A program made the position numbers and the translations under genes. A stretch of 59,090 bases of DNA from positions 1-59,090 of the forward strand of contig JARLIO010000093.1 of NCBI GenBank assembly GCA_031291675.1, read 5' to 3'. This DNA comes from Azospirillaceae bacterium. GTDB taxonomy: Bacteria > Pseudomonadota > Alphaproteobacteria > Azospirillales > Azospirillaceae. The notes under the pieces are model-generated. The model worked only from the letters and a program-made list of their open reading frames with translations. It did not search any database and had not been told where the DNA came from. Positions 1-9,130 of the stretch are shown piece by piece. Every line of letters starts with the position of its first letter. The first letter of the stretch is position 1.

Positions 1-1
1 C

Positions 2-523
2 ATCAACGTCAGCCACAAGACCGGGCAGCGTTATGTGGGGCTGCTCGAACAGGTGTTCCTGATTGCGACCGTGCAGCCGTGGTTCACCAATTCGCTGAAG
101 CGGATCGTCAAGACACCCAAGCTCCATTTCCTCGATTCCGGCCTGCTGGCGACCGTGCGTGGGCTCACCTTCGACCGGGTCAAGGCGGATCGTCGGACGT
201 TCGGCGCGCTGCTGGAGAGTTTCGTGTTCTCCGAGGCTCTGAAGCTCATGACGGCCTCGGACCTGCGGCTGACGCCTCACCATTTCCGGGATCGGGACAT
301 GCGTGAGGTGGATATCGTGCTGGAGCGTGATGACGGGATGATCGTGGGGATCGAGGTGAAGGCGAGCGCCACGGTCAAGGCCGGCGACTTCGCCGGCCTG
401 CGGGCATTGGCCGAGGCTTGCGGGGATCGCTTTGCCTTCGGCGTCGTCCTCTACGACAGCACTGATGTCGTGCCGTTCGGCGACCGGCTAGCGGCGGCGC
501 CATTATCGTGTTTGTGGGGTTGA
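2..523 (+). CDS. DUF4143-family ATPase, C-terminal part (truncated by window edge)
   Basis: The reading frame is open from the first bases of the window and ends in TGA at 521-523, so only the C-terminal ~173 residues are present. The visible part matches the C-terminal DUF4143 domain found on AAA/AAA_14 ATPases: a YVGLLEQ-type helix, a PKLHFLDSGLLA strand-turn, and a closing segment (DIVLERDDG then GIEVKAS) that resembles the nuclease-like D...ExK arrangement of this domain. The N-terminal P-loop half lies outside the window. It is 4 bp upstream of the drmD-like helicase, so the two may be co-transcribed, but these ATPases occur in many accessory regions and it may be only a passenger. Confidence 0.8.
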   Translation: MNVSHKTGQRYVGLLEQVFLIATVQPWFTNSLKRIVKTPKLHFLDSGLLATVRGLTFDRVKADRRTFGALLESFVFSEALKLMTASDLRLTPHHFRDRDMREVDIVLERDDGMIVGIEVKASATVKAGDFAGLRALAEACGDRFAFGVVLYDSTDVVPFGDRLAAAPLSCLWG

Positions 524-527
524 AGTA

Positions 528-3500
528 ATGCAACGGGCAGTTGGGGCGACAATCGAACCGGGAAGTTTCGTCGAGCTTCGAGGCCGGCCGTGGCTGGTCG
601 AGGAAGTCCAGGGGGGAGCGAACGACCTCCAGACCCTCAACCTCTCGTGTATTTCCGACGACGCTCAGGGTGAGCGGCTTGAAATCCTCTGGGACGCCGA
701 AATCGGTGCCGTCGTGCTCGATGAGGATGGATGGCGGAATGTCGGCGCCGGCCTACCTGACCGGGCCGAGGTGTTAGCCGCCCATCTTCGCGCGATAAGA
801 TGGCGATCTGCGACCGCGGCTGACCGCGACCTGTTGCAGGCGCCCTTTCGGGCGGGCATTCGGCTGGATGCCTATCAGCTTCTGCCGCTCCGCAAGGCGT
901 TGCGGCTTCCGCGCGTGAACTTATTGATCGCGGATGACGTGGGTCTGGGTAAGACCGTCGAGGCGGGCCTCGTCGCGCGCGAGCTATTGCTGCGGCGGCG
1001 GATCGATTTCATCGTCATTGCGGCACCACCTGCGATGACGATCCAGTGGAAGGACGAACTGGAAGCGAAATTCGGGCTTTCGTTCGAAATTATCGACAGG
1101 GAGCGGATCGGCGAGATGCGCCGCCTTCGGGGCTTCTCCGTGAATCCCTGGGCGACCGGCTCACGCTTCATCGTCTCGCACCGTTTACTTACCGATGAAG
1201 TCTATGCGGCAGGCCTGCGCGATATACTCGGCGAGTTTCGCGCTCGCGCGCTTTTCATCCTGGACGAAGCGCACCATGCCGCCCCGGCTGCCGGCATTCG
1301 GTATGCAATTTCAAGCCAGCTCACGAAGGCGGTTCGAGAACTCGGAGAACGATTCGAGCACCGTCTGTTCCTGACAGCCACCCCCCACAATGGGCATTCC
1401 AACAGCTTCTCGGCTTTGCTTGAGATGCTCGATCCCCAGCGTTTCACGCGCGGGGTTGAGGTTCGGCCCAGAGATCTTGAACCCGTCATGGTTCGACTAC
1501 TCAAGGCCGATCTTCGCCGCCTTGGCGAGGCGTTTCCGGAGCGGATCATTGAGGCAGTTCGCATAGCGGACTTACCGGAAGACACGCCTGAACTCGAACT
1601 CGCCCGACAGCTTGCAGCCTACGGTGAGATGCGGATGCGGCGCATCGCCAATCTTCCGACTCAAAAGGCCTCGATGGCGAAGCTGGCCTTTGTCGGTCTC
1701 CAGCAACGGCTCCTATCGTCGGTTGCCGCGTTCGCGCGGACGCTGAAGGTCCACCGGGCAACTTTGCAGCGGATGCTGGACGGCGAAGAGGCCGGCCTAG
1801 TCGCCGCCGCGGCCCTTGCGTTCGTGGGCGGTCCGACGAGTGAAGACAGCGCCGAACTTGGGCTTGAGGACGAGCGAGCCGAGAAGACCATCGACGCGGA
1901 TGACGATGCCACGGCGGAGGCCGCTTCAGCACTCGGCGTCGCCGATGCGGCCAAAGGCGACCTACGCACGGAACTCGCAGCGGTCGATGATATGCTGGTC
2001 ATTGCGGAACGGCACGCGTCGCGGCCCGACGCCCGCGTGCGCTGGTTGACCGATTGGATCAAAGCCAACCTTTTCACTGGTCAGACCTGGAATCACCGAC
2101 GTCTCATCATCTTCACGGAGTACGAGGATACGCGGCGTTGGCTCGAACGGCGCCTGCGAGAGGCGGTATCAGGCACGGATCGCGCTGACGATCGCATTGG
2201 CGTCTTCACCGGCGCCACAGGATCGGATCGAAGGGAAGAGGTAAAACGGGCCTTCAACGCTGATCCGGATGTTGAGCCGTTGCGCATCCTCATCTGCACC
2301 GACGCAGCCCGCGAAGGCATCAACCTCCAAAGCTATTGCTCCGACCTGATTCACTTCGATCTGCCTTGGAACCCCTCGCGCTTAGAGCAGCGCAACGGCC
2401 GTATCGATCGTAAGCTTCAGCCGGCGAAACAGGTCATCTGTCGATACTTCCGATACGAGCAGCGTGAAGCCGATATCGTATTGGAGGCGTTGGTCCGGAA
2501 GACTGAGACGATCCGCGAGCAGCTCGGATCGGTCGGCCAGGTGATCGAGGACCGCATCGCGAAGCGTCTGGCCGAAGGCGGCATTTTGCGCGGCCAGGGC
2601 GCGGCGATCGCTCGGGCCATTGCTGAGGAAAGCGACGCTGAACGGCTCAATCGCGCCCGGGCGGAAATGGACGACGACGAACGCGCCCGTCACGAACGGT
2701 TGCTGAAAGAGCAGGCCGATCTTCAGCGCGCATTAGAACGATCGCGTGAGCGCGTCGGCGTCGACCCGGAGGATCTTCATCGTGTGGCTTCAGCGGCGTT
2801 GTCCCGCGCCGGCTACGTACTCGACGACGCACGTGGGGAGGTCGTTGGCAAGGTGGCAACCTACCGGCTCGATCCCAACGACCCAGCGTTCACCAAAGAC
2901 GCGGGTTGGGACGACGCCTTCGACGATCTGCGGGTTCGGCCACGAAAGCGTGGCGAGCGCCTTGGAGACTGGCGACGCGAAGCGCCCATTCGGTCGATCG
3001 CTTTCAGCCCGCCGATCTTGGCCGATGGTCGTGACGCTTCGGACGTGGTGCAGGTGCATCTTGAGCATCGCTTGGTCAGGCGGCTCCTGTCTCGCTTCCT
3101 TAGCCAGGGCTTCCAGTCCAAGCTTTCGCGCGTGTCGGTCATCTACGGGCCGGGCGCACAGCCGCGCGTCGTGCTGATGGGACGCCTGGCTGTCTTCGGC
3201 GCGGGCGCGGCGCGGCTGCACGAAGAAGTCATCCCTATTACGGCGATCTGGACGGAGTCAGAACGCGACCGCAAGTCGCTCCGACCGCTGGGCGAGAGCG
3301 GCGAGGAGAAGACACTCAACCAGCTCGAAGAGGCCCTGCGCGATGCCCGCGAAGCGTCCGGCGCCGCCGTCGCCCGTATCCAGGCTCTGGTCGCGAAGGA
3401 TATCGCCGACCTGGTCCCGGCCTTGGAAAAGATCGCAGCGGAGCGCCTGACGACTGTTACGGCCCAACTCCAGAAGCGAGGAGAGGAGGAGGCGCGCTCG

Positions 3501-3758
3501 CTGTCCGACCTGCTGGAGCAACAGCGATCACGCATCGCCAAGGCGGCAAAGGAGTTCGATCCCAATCAGCTCACCCTCGATCTCGTGCCCGAGGAGCGGC
3601 GCGAGCGAGAAGCTGACCGGCGGCACTGGGAAGGCCGCCTGACGCGCCTTGGGCGTGAGTTGCGCGATGAACCGAAGCGGCTTCGCGACTCCTATGAGGT
3701 GCGAGCGCATCGCCTGGAACCCGTCGGCCTCGTCTATCTCTGGCCGGTATCGGGGTAA
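528..3758 (+). CDS. drmD: DISARM class 1 SNF2-type helicase DrmD-like
   Basis: A 1,076-aa superfamily 2 helicase of the SNF2/RapA type. Walker A (DDVGLGKTVEAG) is at residues ~136-147, the DEAH box (LDEAHH) at ~245-250, and TATPHNGH at ~283. The second RecA lobe carries the motif V/VI region (TDAAREGINLQ and RLEQRNGRIDR) near residues 588-625. A long charged coiled-coil C-terminus follows. Size and placement directly before a giant adenine methyltransferase and upstream of DrmA/DrmB-like genes fit DrmD of class 1 DISARM (family knowledge). ATG at 528 lies 4 bp after the preceding stop, and the methyltransferase starts 5 bp after this gene, so translation is probably coupled. The assignment rests mainly on gene context; the helicase fold itself is certain. 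Confidence 0.85.
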   Translation: MQRAVGATIEPGSFVELRGRPWLVEEVQGGANDLQTLNLSCISDDAQGERLEILWDAEIGAVVLDEDGWRNVGAGLPDRAEVLAAHLRAIRWRSATAADRDLLQAPFRAGIRLDAYQLLPLRKALRLPRVNLLIADDVGLGKTVEAGLVARELLLRRRIDFIVIAAPPAMTIQWKDELEAKFGLSFEIIDRERIGEMRRLRGFSVNPWATGSRFIVSHRLLTDEVYAAGLRDILGEFRARALFILDEAHHAAPAAGIRYAISSQLTKAVRELGERFEHRLFLTATPHNGHSNSFSALLEMLDPQRFTRGVEVRPRDLEPVMVRLLKADLRRLGEAFPERIIEAVRIADLPEDTPELELARQLAAYGEMRMRRIANLPTQKASMAKLAFVGLQQRLLSSVAAFARTLKVHRATLQRMLDGEEAGLVAAAALAFVGGPTSEDSAELGLEDERAEKTIDADDDATAEAASALGVADAAKGDLRTELAAVDDMLVIAERHASRPDARVRWLTDWIKANLFTGQTWNHRRLIIFTEYEDTRRWLERRLREAVSGTDRADDRIGVFTGATGSDRREEVKRAFNADPDVEPLRILICTDAAREGINLQSYCSDLIHFDLPWNPSRLEQRNGRIDRKLQPAKQVICRYFRYEQREADIVLEALVRKTETIREQLGSVGQVIEDRIAKRLAEGGILRGQGAAIARAIAEESDAERLNRARAEMDDDERARHERLLKEQADLQRALERSRERVGVDPEDLHRVASAALSRAGYVLDDARGEVVGKVATYRLDPNDPAFTKDAGWDDAFDDLRVRPRKRGERLGDWRREAPIRSIAFSPPILADGRDASDVVQVHLEHRLVRRLLSRFLSQGFQSKLSRVSVIYGPGAQPRVVLMGRLAVFGAGAARLHEEVIPITAIWTESERDRKSLRPLGESGEEKTLNQLEEALRDAREASGAAVARIQALVAKDIADLVPALEKIAAERLTTVTAQLQKRGEEEARSLSDLLEQQRSRIAKAAKEFDPNQLTLDLVPEERREREADRRHWEGRLTRLGRELRDEPKRLRDSYEVRAHRLEPVGLVYLWPVSG

Positions 3759-3763
3759 CCACG

Positions 3764-6700
3764 ATGGCTATGGAAATCTATCGCGATCCCGATCTCGAAT
3801 GGCTGGACCATGTGCCGCCGGTAGGTCTTGTCGTCGCGCCGACCCTCCTCAAGGAATTGGGGCTTTTGCCGCTCAGGCAAACGCCGATCGACACTGGCCA
3901 GGTTGCCGAGATTATTGGCTCGGAACTTTCCAAGCCGGCCCTCACCGATCCCTGGGCCTTCGTCGAACAGGTGCTTGGCTGGGAAGCGCGCCACGTGGCC
4001 GGCGCGCCGGGTGGCCCGGCCATTCCCGATGACTTGCTCGTGGCGCTGCCGGAACATGGCACGACACTTCACCCGACCTGGGCTGTCGCCGAACTTGGGG
4101 AGGGAGATCGCCGCTGGCAGCTTCTCGTGCGTATCGAGGCGCCGGGTGTGGATCCCGACGCCCGCAACGCCCTCGACGGCTGGGAGGCGACACCGCATCA
4201 GCGGTTCGAACGGCTGTTGCGCGACACCGGCGTCTTTGCCGGTCTGCTGATTTCCGAGCGGGACGAGCGGAAGGATGGCGATGTTCGGTACTATCCCGAG
4301 TTCCGCCTGATCTACGCGCCGCGCGGCGAGACATCGGGCCATCAGAGTTTTCCGATCCGGCCCATGGCGATGGTCGCCGGTCGGCCCATGCTCGGCGGCC
4401 TGAAGCTCTTGCTCGATCGGTTTCGGCTGTTCTCGGATGCCGATGATCGGCGCTTGCCCGCGCTTCTGAAGCATAGCCGCGACGCCCAGGCGCTGGTTTC
4501 AACGGCACTCGCCGAGCAGGTGCTCGGCGCGCTCCACGAGCTTCTTCGCGGGCTCGATAGCGCCGAACCGGCGCTCGTGCGCGAACTCGCGGTCAGTCGT
4601 CCCGATCACCTCTATGAAGGGCTGCTGACCGTTCTGATGCGGCTGGTCTTCGTGCTCTACGCCGAGGACCGGGACCTGCTTCCGTCTCGATCCGATGCCC
4701 GCGCGCGCGAGATCTACGAGACGAGTTATTCGGTTCGCGGGCTGTACGCGAAGCTCACGGAAGACGCGACGCTCAATCCCGACACGATGGACGAGCGGCG
4801 CGGCGGATGGGGCGGATTGTTGGCGCTGTTTCGTCTGATCCACAAAGGCCACAAGACCGGCTTCGTGCAGGCGCGTGGCGGCAAGCTGTTCGATCCGGAC
4901 GAGTTCCCTTTCTTGGAAGGGCGCGCCTCCAAGGATGATCCGGCTCGGATTCTAGCTGTGTGCGACGGGTGCCTGCTTCGAATCCTTGAGGGGCTGATGA
5001 CCCTGAAGCTTCGCGGCGCCGAGCGCGAGCGCCTGTCTTACCGGACCCTCGACGTCGAGCAGATCGGCTCGGTTTACGAGACAGTCATGGGCTTCACGGT
5101 CGAGGCTGCCGGGAGCCGCGTGCTCGCCATCAAGGCGGGCAAGAACAACAAAACGCCGGTGTTCGTTGCCCTCGATGACCTTTTCGCCAAGAAGGGCAAG
5201 GACCGGATTAAGGATATGAAGGAGAATGTTGGGCGCGCCCTTACAGCCGCGCAGGGCAAATCGGTTGAGGATGCTAAGAGCGTCGAAGACCTTGTAGCGG
5301 CCCTCGACGGAATGGTCGATGAGCGCGGCTCGCCCAAAAAACGGGTCGTGGCATCTGGCACGCCAATCCTGCAGCCGACCGACGAGCGACGGAGGACCGG
5401 CAGCCATTACACCCCCAGGTCCCTTACGGCGCCGATCGTGAAATATGCGTTGGAGCCAGCCTTTGCTCGGCTGGGTCTAGACGCAACGCCGGATGAGGTG
5501 TTGGACCTGAAGGTCTGCGATCCGGCGATGGGCTCCGGCGCCTTCCTAGTCGAGGCTTGCCGCGCCCTGGGTGAGCGTCTCGTCGCTACCTGGACGCGCT
5601 GGCCCAACATGCGGCCAACCATCCCTGCGGATGAAGACGAAGAGCTTCATGCTCGCCGGCTGGTGGCCCAGCGCTGCCTGTATGGAGTCGACAAGAACCC
5701 GCGCGCAGTCGATCTCGCGCGACTGTCGCTGTGGCTGGCGACGCTGGCGCGCGATCACGAATTCACCTTTCTCGATCACGCGTTAAAATGCGGTGACAGC
5801 CTTGTGGGTCTCACTACGGCGCAGATAGCGGCCACGGACTGGGATGAATCAAGGCCCGGTCTACCGCTGTTCCGGCAGTTGGTGCGCGACAGCGTGGCGA
5901 AAGCGATGAAGGGCCGCGCCGAAATCCAAACTGCCCCCGACGATACGACGCGCGCCATTCAAGAGGCACGGCATCGCAATCTTGAATCGGAAGTCACGCC
6001 CGTCCGCATCATGGGGGATGCGGTAATCTCGGCGTTCTTTGCCGCCGACAAGGCCAAGGCTCGGGAGAAAGCGCGCGCCGACGTCGAGAGTCAGATTTCC
6101 GGCATGCCGCCGCGCTGGGATTTGCTCAGAGCAGCGGCTGGACGGCTACGCTCCGGAGAGCACGGGCTTTCACCATTTCATTGGGAGCTCGAATTCCCCG
6201 AGGTTTTCGCGCGCGAAAATGGCGGATTCGATGCCATCGTTGGCAATCCCCCATTCCTTGGAGGCAGCTACATAACGCGTAGCTATGGAGTGGAATATTT
6301 TTCTTATTTAACCCAGAGCTATACGGGGTGCGTGCATCACTGCGACTATGTCGGCTATTTCGTGAGAAGAGATTTTGATCTGCTCAGGATTGGTGCCGTA
6401 ATGGGCGTGATCGCAACGAAGACGATTGCACAAGGCGATACCCGCGAGGGTTCCCTGCAGGCCATTCTCCATGCCGGTGGGCAAATCATTCGTGCCCGAC
6501 GCTCATTTGAGTGGCCGGGCGAAGCATCCGTCTTCGTCGTTGTACTTCACATCTCAAAAGGTCAGTTGAAGATACAGCCGAACTTGGATGGGGATCCAGT
6601 AGCAAGAATATCCGCCTTTCTGGTGCCAGGGTCGGTAGATTCGTCTCCCATTCGACTTGCAGAAAATCCGTATATGTCGGAAGGAAGTAAGATATACGGA

Positions 6701-7687
6701 CAAGGCTTCTTGTTTGATGATGACGATGGATCAGCGAATCCTATTTCTCGAATGCGCGAAATTCTTACAGATCGACCTGATCTGAAAGCCCGCGTACTGC
6801 CGTTTATCGGCGGCGATGAGATTAACAGTCGCAGCGATCACTCGGCGCACAGGTACGTGATATTTTTAAGCGATCTAAACGAAGAGGACGAATTAAAGGC
6901 GTATCAACCGCTTGCTGCCATCGTTAGGGAAAGAGTTTATCCTGAGCGAATGCGCCTTAGAAACACCAGTAGTGGGCGGCAGCTTAAGAAGAAGTGGTGG
7001 GCGTATCAGGCGCACCGTCCAAAGCTCTATGAGGCTGCAAAAAAAATCGACCGAGTAATTGTTAATTCTCTCGTAAGTTCACATTTATCGTTTGTTTTTG
7101 TCCCGTCTTCATCCATATTTTCTCATAAACTAGGCGTCATCCCAAGTAATAGTTATCCGCTATTCGCCTGCGTACAGTCTCGGCCGCACGAAATTTGGGC
7201 GCGCTTTCTCTCCGCCCCGGTTGGCGATGGGATAAGCTATTCGCCGACCGACTGCTTCTCGACCTTTCCCTTTCCGACAATGTTCGAAGGCAATTTGGAT
7301 ATTGGCTCGGCGGGGGAGCGTTATCACGGCTACCGGGCGCGATTAATGCTTGAGCACGACGAGGGTTTAACCTCTACCTACAATCGCTTCCATGCCCGCG
7401 GCGAACGCGCAACCGATATCGTTAGTCTTCGCGCCCTTCATGCAGAGATGGATACTGCCGTCCTACGTGCCTATGGCTGGGACGATCTGGCCGATCGCGC
7501 CGCGCCCGAATTCATCGAGCAAGACGCCGATGAGGGCAAGGCGCCCAAGACTCGCCTCGACTGGCCAGCCGAGTTCAAAGACGAGGTTCTCGCACGCCTA
7601 CTTGCCCTGAACGCTGAGCGCGCCCCTGCCGACCTCACGGCCGCACCGGGTGAGGACGACAGCGTTGACGAAGACGAAGCCGATTGA
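3764..7687 (+). CDS. drmMI: DISARM class 1 N6-adenine DNA methyltransferase DrmMI-like
   Basis: A 1,307-aa class I SAM-dependent DNA methyltransferase related to PglX/Eco57I-type enzymes. Motif I (CDPAMGSGAFL) is at residues ~583-593, a GVDKNPRAVDLA strand follows, and the catalytic NPPF tetrad of N6-adenine methylases is at ~827-830. The ~620 residues before the SAM fold and the region after NPPF would hold accessory and target-recognition functions. The expected role is to methylate host DNA so that the DISARM helicases spare it. The stretch after NPPF (roughly 6250-7300) is visibly richer in A+T and in rare codons than the rest of the gene, which suggests exchange of the target-recognition region. 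Start ATG is 5 bp after drmD; a hairpin lies just after the stop. Confidence 0.87.
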   Translation: MAMEIYRDPDLEWLDHVPPVGLVVAPTLLKELGLLPLRQTPIDTGQVAEIIGSELSKPALTDPWAFVEQVLGWEARHVAGAPGGPAIPDDLLVALPEHGTTLHPTWAVAELGEGDRRWQLLVRIEAPGVDPDARNALDGWEATPHQRFERLLRDTGVFAGLLISERDERKDGDVRYYPEFRLIYAPRGETSGHQSFPIRPMAMVAGRPMLGGLKLLLDRFRLFSDADDRRLPALLKHSRDAQALVSTALAEQVLGALHELLRGLDSAEPALVRELAVSRPDHLYEGLLTVLMRLVFVLYAEDRDLLPSRSDARAREIYETSYSVRGLYAKLTEDATLNPDTMDERRGGWGGLLALFRLIHKGHKTGFVQARGGKLFDPDEFPFLEGRASKDDPARILAVCDGCLLRILEGLMTLKLRGAERERLSYRTLDVEQIGSVYETVMGFTVEAAGSRVLAIKAGKNNKTPVFVALDDLFAKKGKDRIKDMKENVGRALTAAQGKSVEDAKSVEDLVAALDGMVDERGSPKKRVVASGTPILQPTDERRRTGSHYTPRSLTAPIVKYALEPAFARLGLDATPDEVLDLKVCDPAMGSGAFLVEACRALGERLVATWTRWPNMRPTIPADEDEELHARRLVAQRCLYGVDKNPRAVDLARLSLWLATLARDHEFTFLDHALKCGDSLVGLTTAQIAATDWDESRPGLPLFRQLVRDSVAKAMKGRAEIQTAPDDTTRAIQEARHRNLESEVTPVRIMGDAVISAFFAADKAKAREKARADVESQISGMPPRWDLLRAAAGRLRSGEHGLSPFHWELEFPEVFARENGGFDAIVGNPPFLGGSYITRSYGVEYFSYLTQSYTGCVHHCDYVGYFVRRDFDLLRIGAVMGVIATKTIAQGDTREGSLQAILHAGGQIIRARRSFEWPGEASVFVVVLHISKGQLKIQPNLDGDPVARISAFLVPGSVDSSPIRLAENPYMSEGSKIYGQGFLFDDDDGSANPISRMREILTDRPDLKARVLPFIGGDEINSRSDHSAHRYVIFLSDLNEEDELKAYQPLAAIVRERVYPERMRLRNTSSGRQLKKKWWAYQAHRPKLYEAAKKIDRVIVNSLVSSHLSFVFVPSSSIFSHKLGVIPSNSYPLFACVQSRPHEIWARFLSAPVGDGISYSPTDCFSTFPFPTMFEGNLDIGSAGERYHGYRARLMLEHDEGLTSTYNRFHARGERATDIVSLRALHAEMDTAVLRAYGWDDLADRAAPEFIEQDADEGKAPKTRLDWPAEFKDEVLARLLALNAERAPADLTAAPGEDDSVDEDEAD

Positions 7688-7698
7688 AGACAGGTAGA

Positions 7699-7725
7699 GG
7701 CGTTCGGCCAACTACGGCCGACGCC
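7699..7725. terminator. Hairpin between converging drmMI and DUF2188 genes
   Basis: A GC-rich inverted repeat with a ten-pair stem (one bulged T) and a 6-nt loop begins 11 bp after the drmMI stop and overlaps the stop of the opposing DUF2188 gene. No clear T-run follows on either strand, so it could attenuate or terminate transcription in both directions but is not a textbook terminator. Confidence 0.4.
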
Positions 7726-7927
7726 ACTTGTCTGGACTGCCCACCTTAGTCTGGCGCACCCGCTCGACGAAAACGTCCGCGCCGCGTTGCTGAGCCCAGT
7801 CAATCGCTGCTCCCTGGGTCGGCAGAACGGCGCTGGCCCGCTCCGCGCCTGGCTTGCGTACAGCGTAATCGCCTTCGCCGGGGCGGCGCTCGATGAAAAC
7901 ACGCTTATCCGTCAATGGAACCTCCAT
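7712..7927 (-). CDS. Small DUF2188-like protein, antisense to the defence operon
   Basis: A 71-aa protein whose core (GDYAVRKPGAERAS...TQGAAIDWAQQRGA) follows the DUF2188 pattern: a short beta-hairpin holding a W/YxV motif, then a helix with EAI/AIDWA. DUF2188 proteins are small, of unknown biochemical role, and often near mobile or phage-related genes (family knowledge). It runs opposite to drmMI and the peptidase gene, with its start ~34 bp from the operator palindrome at 7961-7997, so it may share that control region divergently. The ATG at 7927 is the only good start. No strong ribosome-binding site is visible upstream. Confidence 0.6.
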   Translation of the reverse strand: MEVPLTDKRVFIERRPGEGDYAVRKPGAERASAVLPTQGAAIDWAQQRGADVFVERVRQTKVGSPDKWRRP

Positions 7928-7960
7928 GGGTCAAAGGTCGACCGACTCGACCCGATGAAC

Positions 7961-8012
7961 GCAAGATAATCTTGCAATCGGTAATTTGCAAGATTATACC
8001 CATACAAGGAGG
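7961..8012 (+). promoter_or_regulatory. Promoter, operator palindromes and strong SD of the HTH-ImmA/IrrE gene
   Basis: Three copies of the 7-mer GCAAGAT lie here in alternating orientation (7961-7967, 7969-7975 reversed, 7988-7994). The last two form a perfect 12-bp inverted repeat, ATAATCTTGCAA (7966-7977) and its complement (7986-7997), with an 8-bp spacer. A possible promoter overlaps it: -35 TTGCAA at 7972 and -10 TTATAC at 7994, spacing 16. A full Shine-Dalgarno AAGGAGG is at 8006-8012, 5 bp before the ATG. Such symmetry just upstream of an HTH gene suggests autoregulation by its product (inference). Confidence 0.7.
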
Positions 8013-8017
8013 CCGTC

Positions 8018-9124
8018 ATGACCACGAATTTCATAGGAGCGAGGATCAAGGCGTTGCGCGAGGAGCGAAGGCTCTCGCAGGACGACCTTGCGCGCCTGTT
8101 CGGCTTCAAGGACCGCCAGACGGTTTCGGCGATCGAGACCGGCGAGCGGCGGGTGACGGCCGAGGAGTTGGTCCTCGCCGTAGAGAAGCTCGGCGCGACG
8201 CTAGACTATTTCACCGACCCATTCCTGCTCGTCGGGGAAGGGCGGTTCTCGTGGCGGCAAACGGACGTGGGTCCGCAGAAGCTGAGCGCCTACGAGCGGA
8301 ACGCAGGGCGCTGGATCGCCGCATTCCGCGCGATCGCGCCCCAGGTCGGCCGATCCGCGCCGCTGCTGCGGCGGTCGCTCGGGATCACGCGGCATCAGCG
8401 CTTCGAAGACGCCATGGAGGCTGGGGAGCGCTTCGTCACGGAGTTCGAGCTTGGCGACGTGCCCGCGAAGCGCCTGGTCGAGATCATGGAACGCGAGTTG
8501 GGTATCCTCGTGCTCATGGTGGATGCGTTCCAGGGTATTTCCGGCGCGGCCTGCCGCTTGCCGGAACTGGATGTGGTGCTGATCAACCGGCACGAGGTCG
8601 AGGGACGCCGCCACTTCGATCTGGCGCACGAGCTTTTCCATATTCTTACGTGGGATGCGATGCCGCCCGAGCATTCCGAGGAAGCGCGGGAGACCGGCGG
8701 CAATCGCGTGGAGCAACTTGCGAATAATTTCGCGTCGGCGGTTCTGATGCCGACGCCCGTGCTCGATCGGTATGGCGATTGGTCTGCAATCGCCGCCGGC
8801 GAGCTTGCCGGTCGCTTGAACGGCGTGGCGCACGAGCTTCAAGTCACGGCCTCGGCGCTGAAATGGCGGCTTGTCGCCCTGGACCGGCTGAAGCCCGCTG
8901 TCGCGCGCACGGTTCCGGATGCGGCTCTCCGCAACAACGGTCGTGACGTGGGGGCGGCGGCTATCCCGCCGCCGTTCTCGAAGCCATTCATGGAAGTCAT
9001 CGGCCTCGCTGTTGACGAGGGTCGCGTCTCGGCGCGGCGGGCGGGCGCGCTCCTCGATCTGACGGTCGATGACCTCGCCGACCTCTTCGCGACGCATGGG
9101 GTTCAGTCCCCCGTCGAGCTGTGA
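8018..9124 (+). CDS. XRE-type HTH plus ImmA/IrrE metallopeptidase (COG2856-like)
   Basis: A 368-aa two-domain protein. Residues ~1-65 form an XRE helix-turn-helix (RIKALREERRLSQDDLARLFG, QTVSAIETGERR). Residues ~130-270 form an ImmA/IrrE-type zinc peptidase with the HELFH metal motif at ~204-208 and the third ligand in VEQLANNFASAVLMP at ~232. In this family the peptidase inactivates a repressor or itself upon a stress signal such as phage infection or DNA damage (family knowledge). The strong SD and the palindromic operator immediately upstream argue for an autoregulated transcription unit. The next gene, a PIN-domain protein, starts 6 bp later, giving a toxin-antitoxin-like pair. It is inserted between drmMI and drmA and so may control drmA/drmB expression. 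Confidence 0.9.
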   Translation: MTTNFIGARIKALREERRLSQDDLARLFGFKDRQTVSAIETGERRVTAEELVLAVEKLGATLDYFTDPFLLVGEGRFSWRQTDVGPQKLSAYERNAGRWIAAFRAIAPQVGRSAPLLRRSLGITRHQRFEDAMEAGERFVTEFELGDVPAKRLVEIMERELGILVLMVDAFQGISGAACRLPELDVVLINRHEVEGRRHFDLAHELFHILTWDAMPPEHSEEARETGGNRVEQLANNFASAVLMPTPVLDRYGDWSAIAAGELAGRLNGVAHELQVTASALKWRLVALDRLKPAVARTVPDAALRNNGRDVGAAAIPPPFSKPFMEVIGLAVDEGRVSARRAGALLDLTVDDLADLFATHGVQSPVEL

Positions 9125-9130
9125 GGTCCC

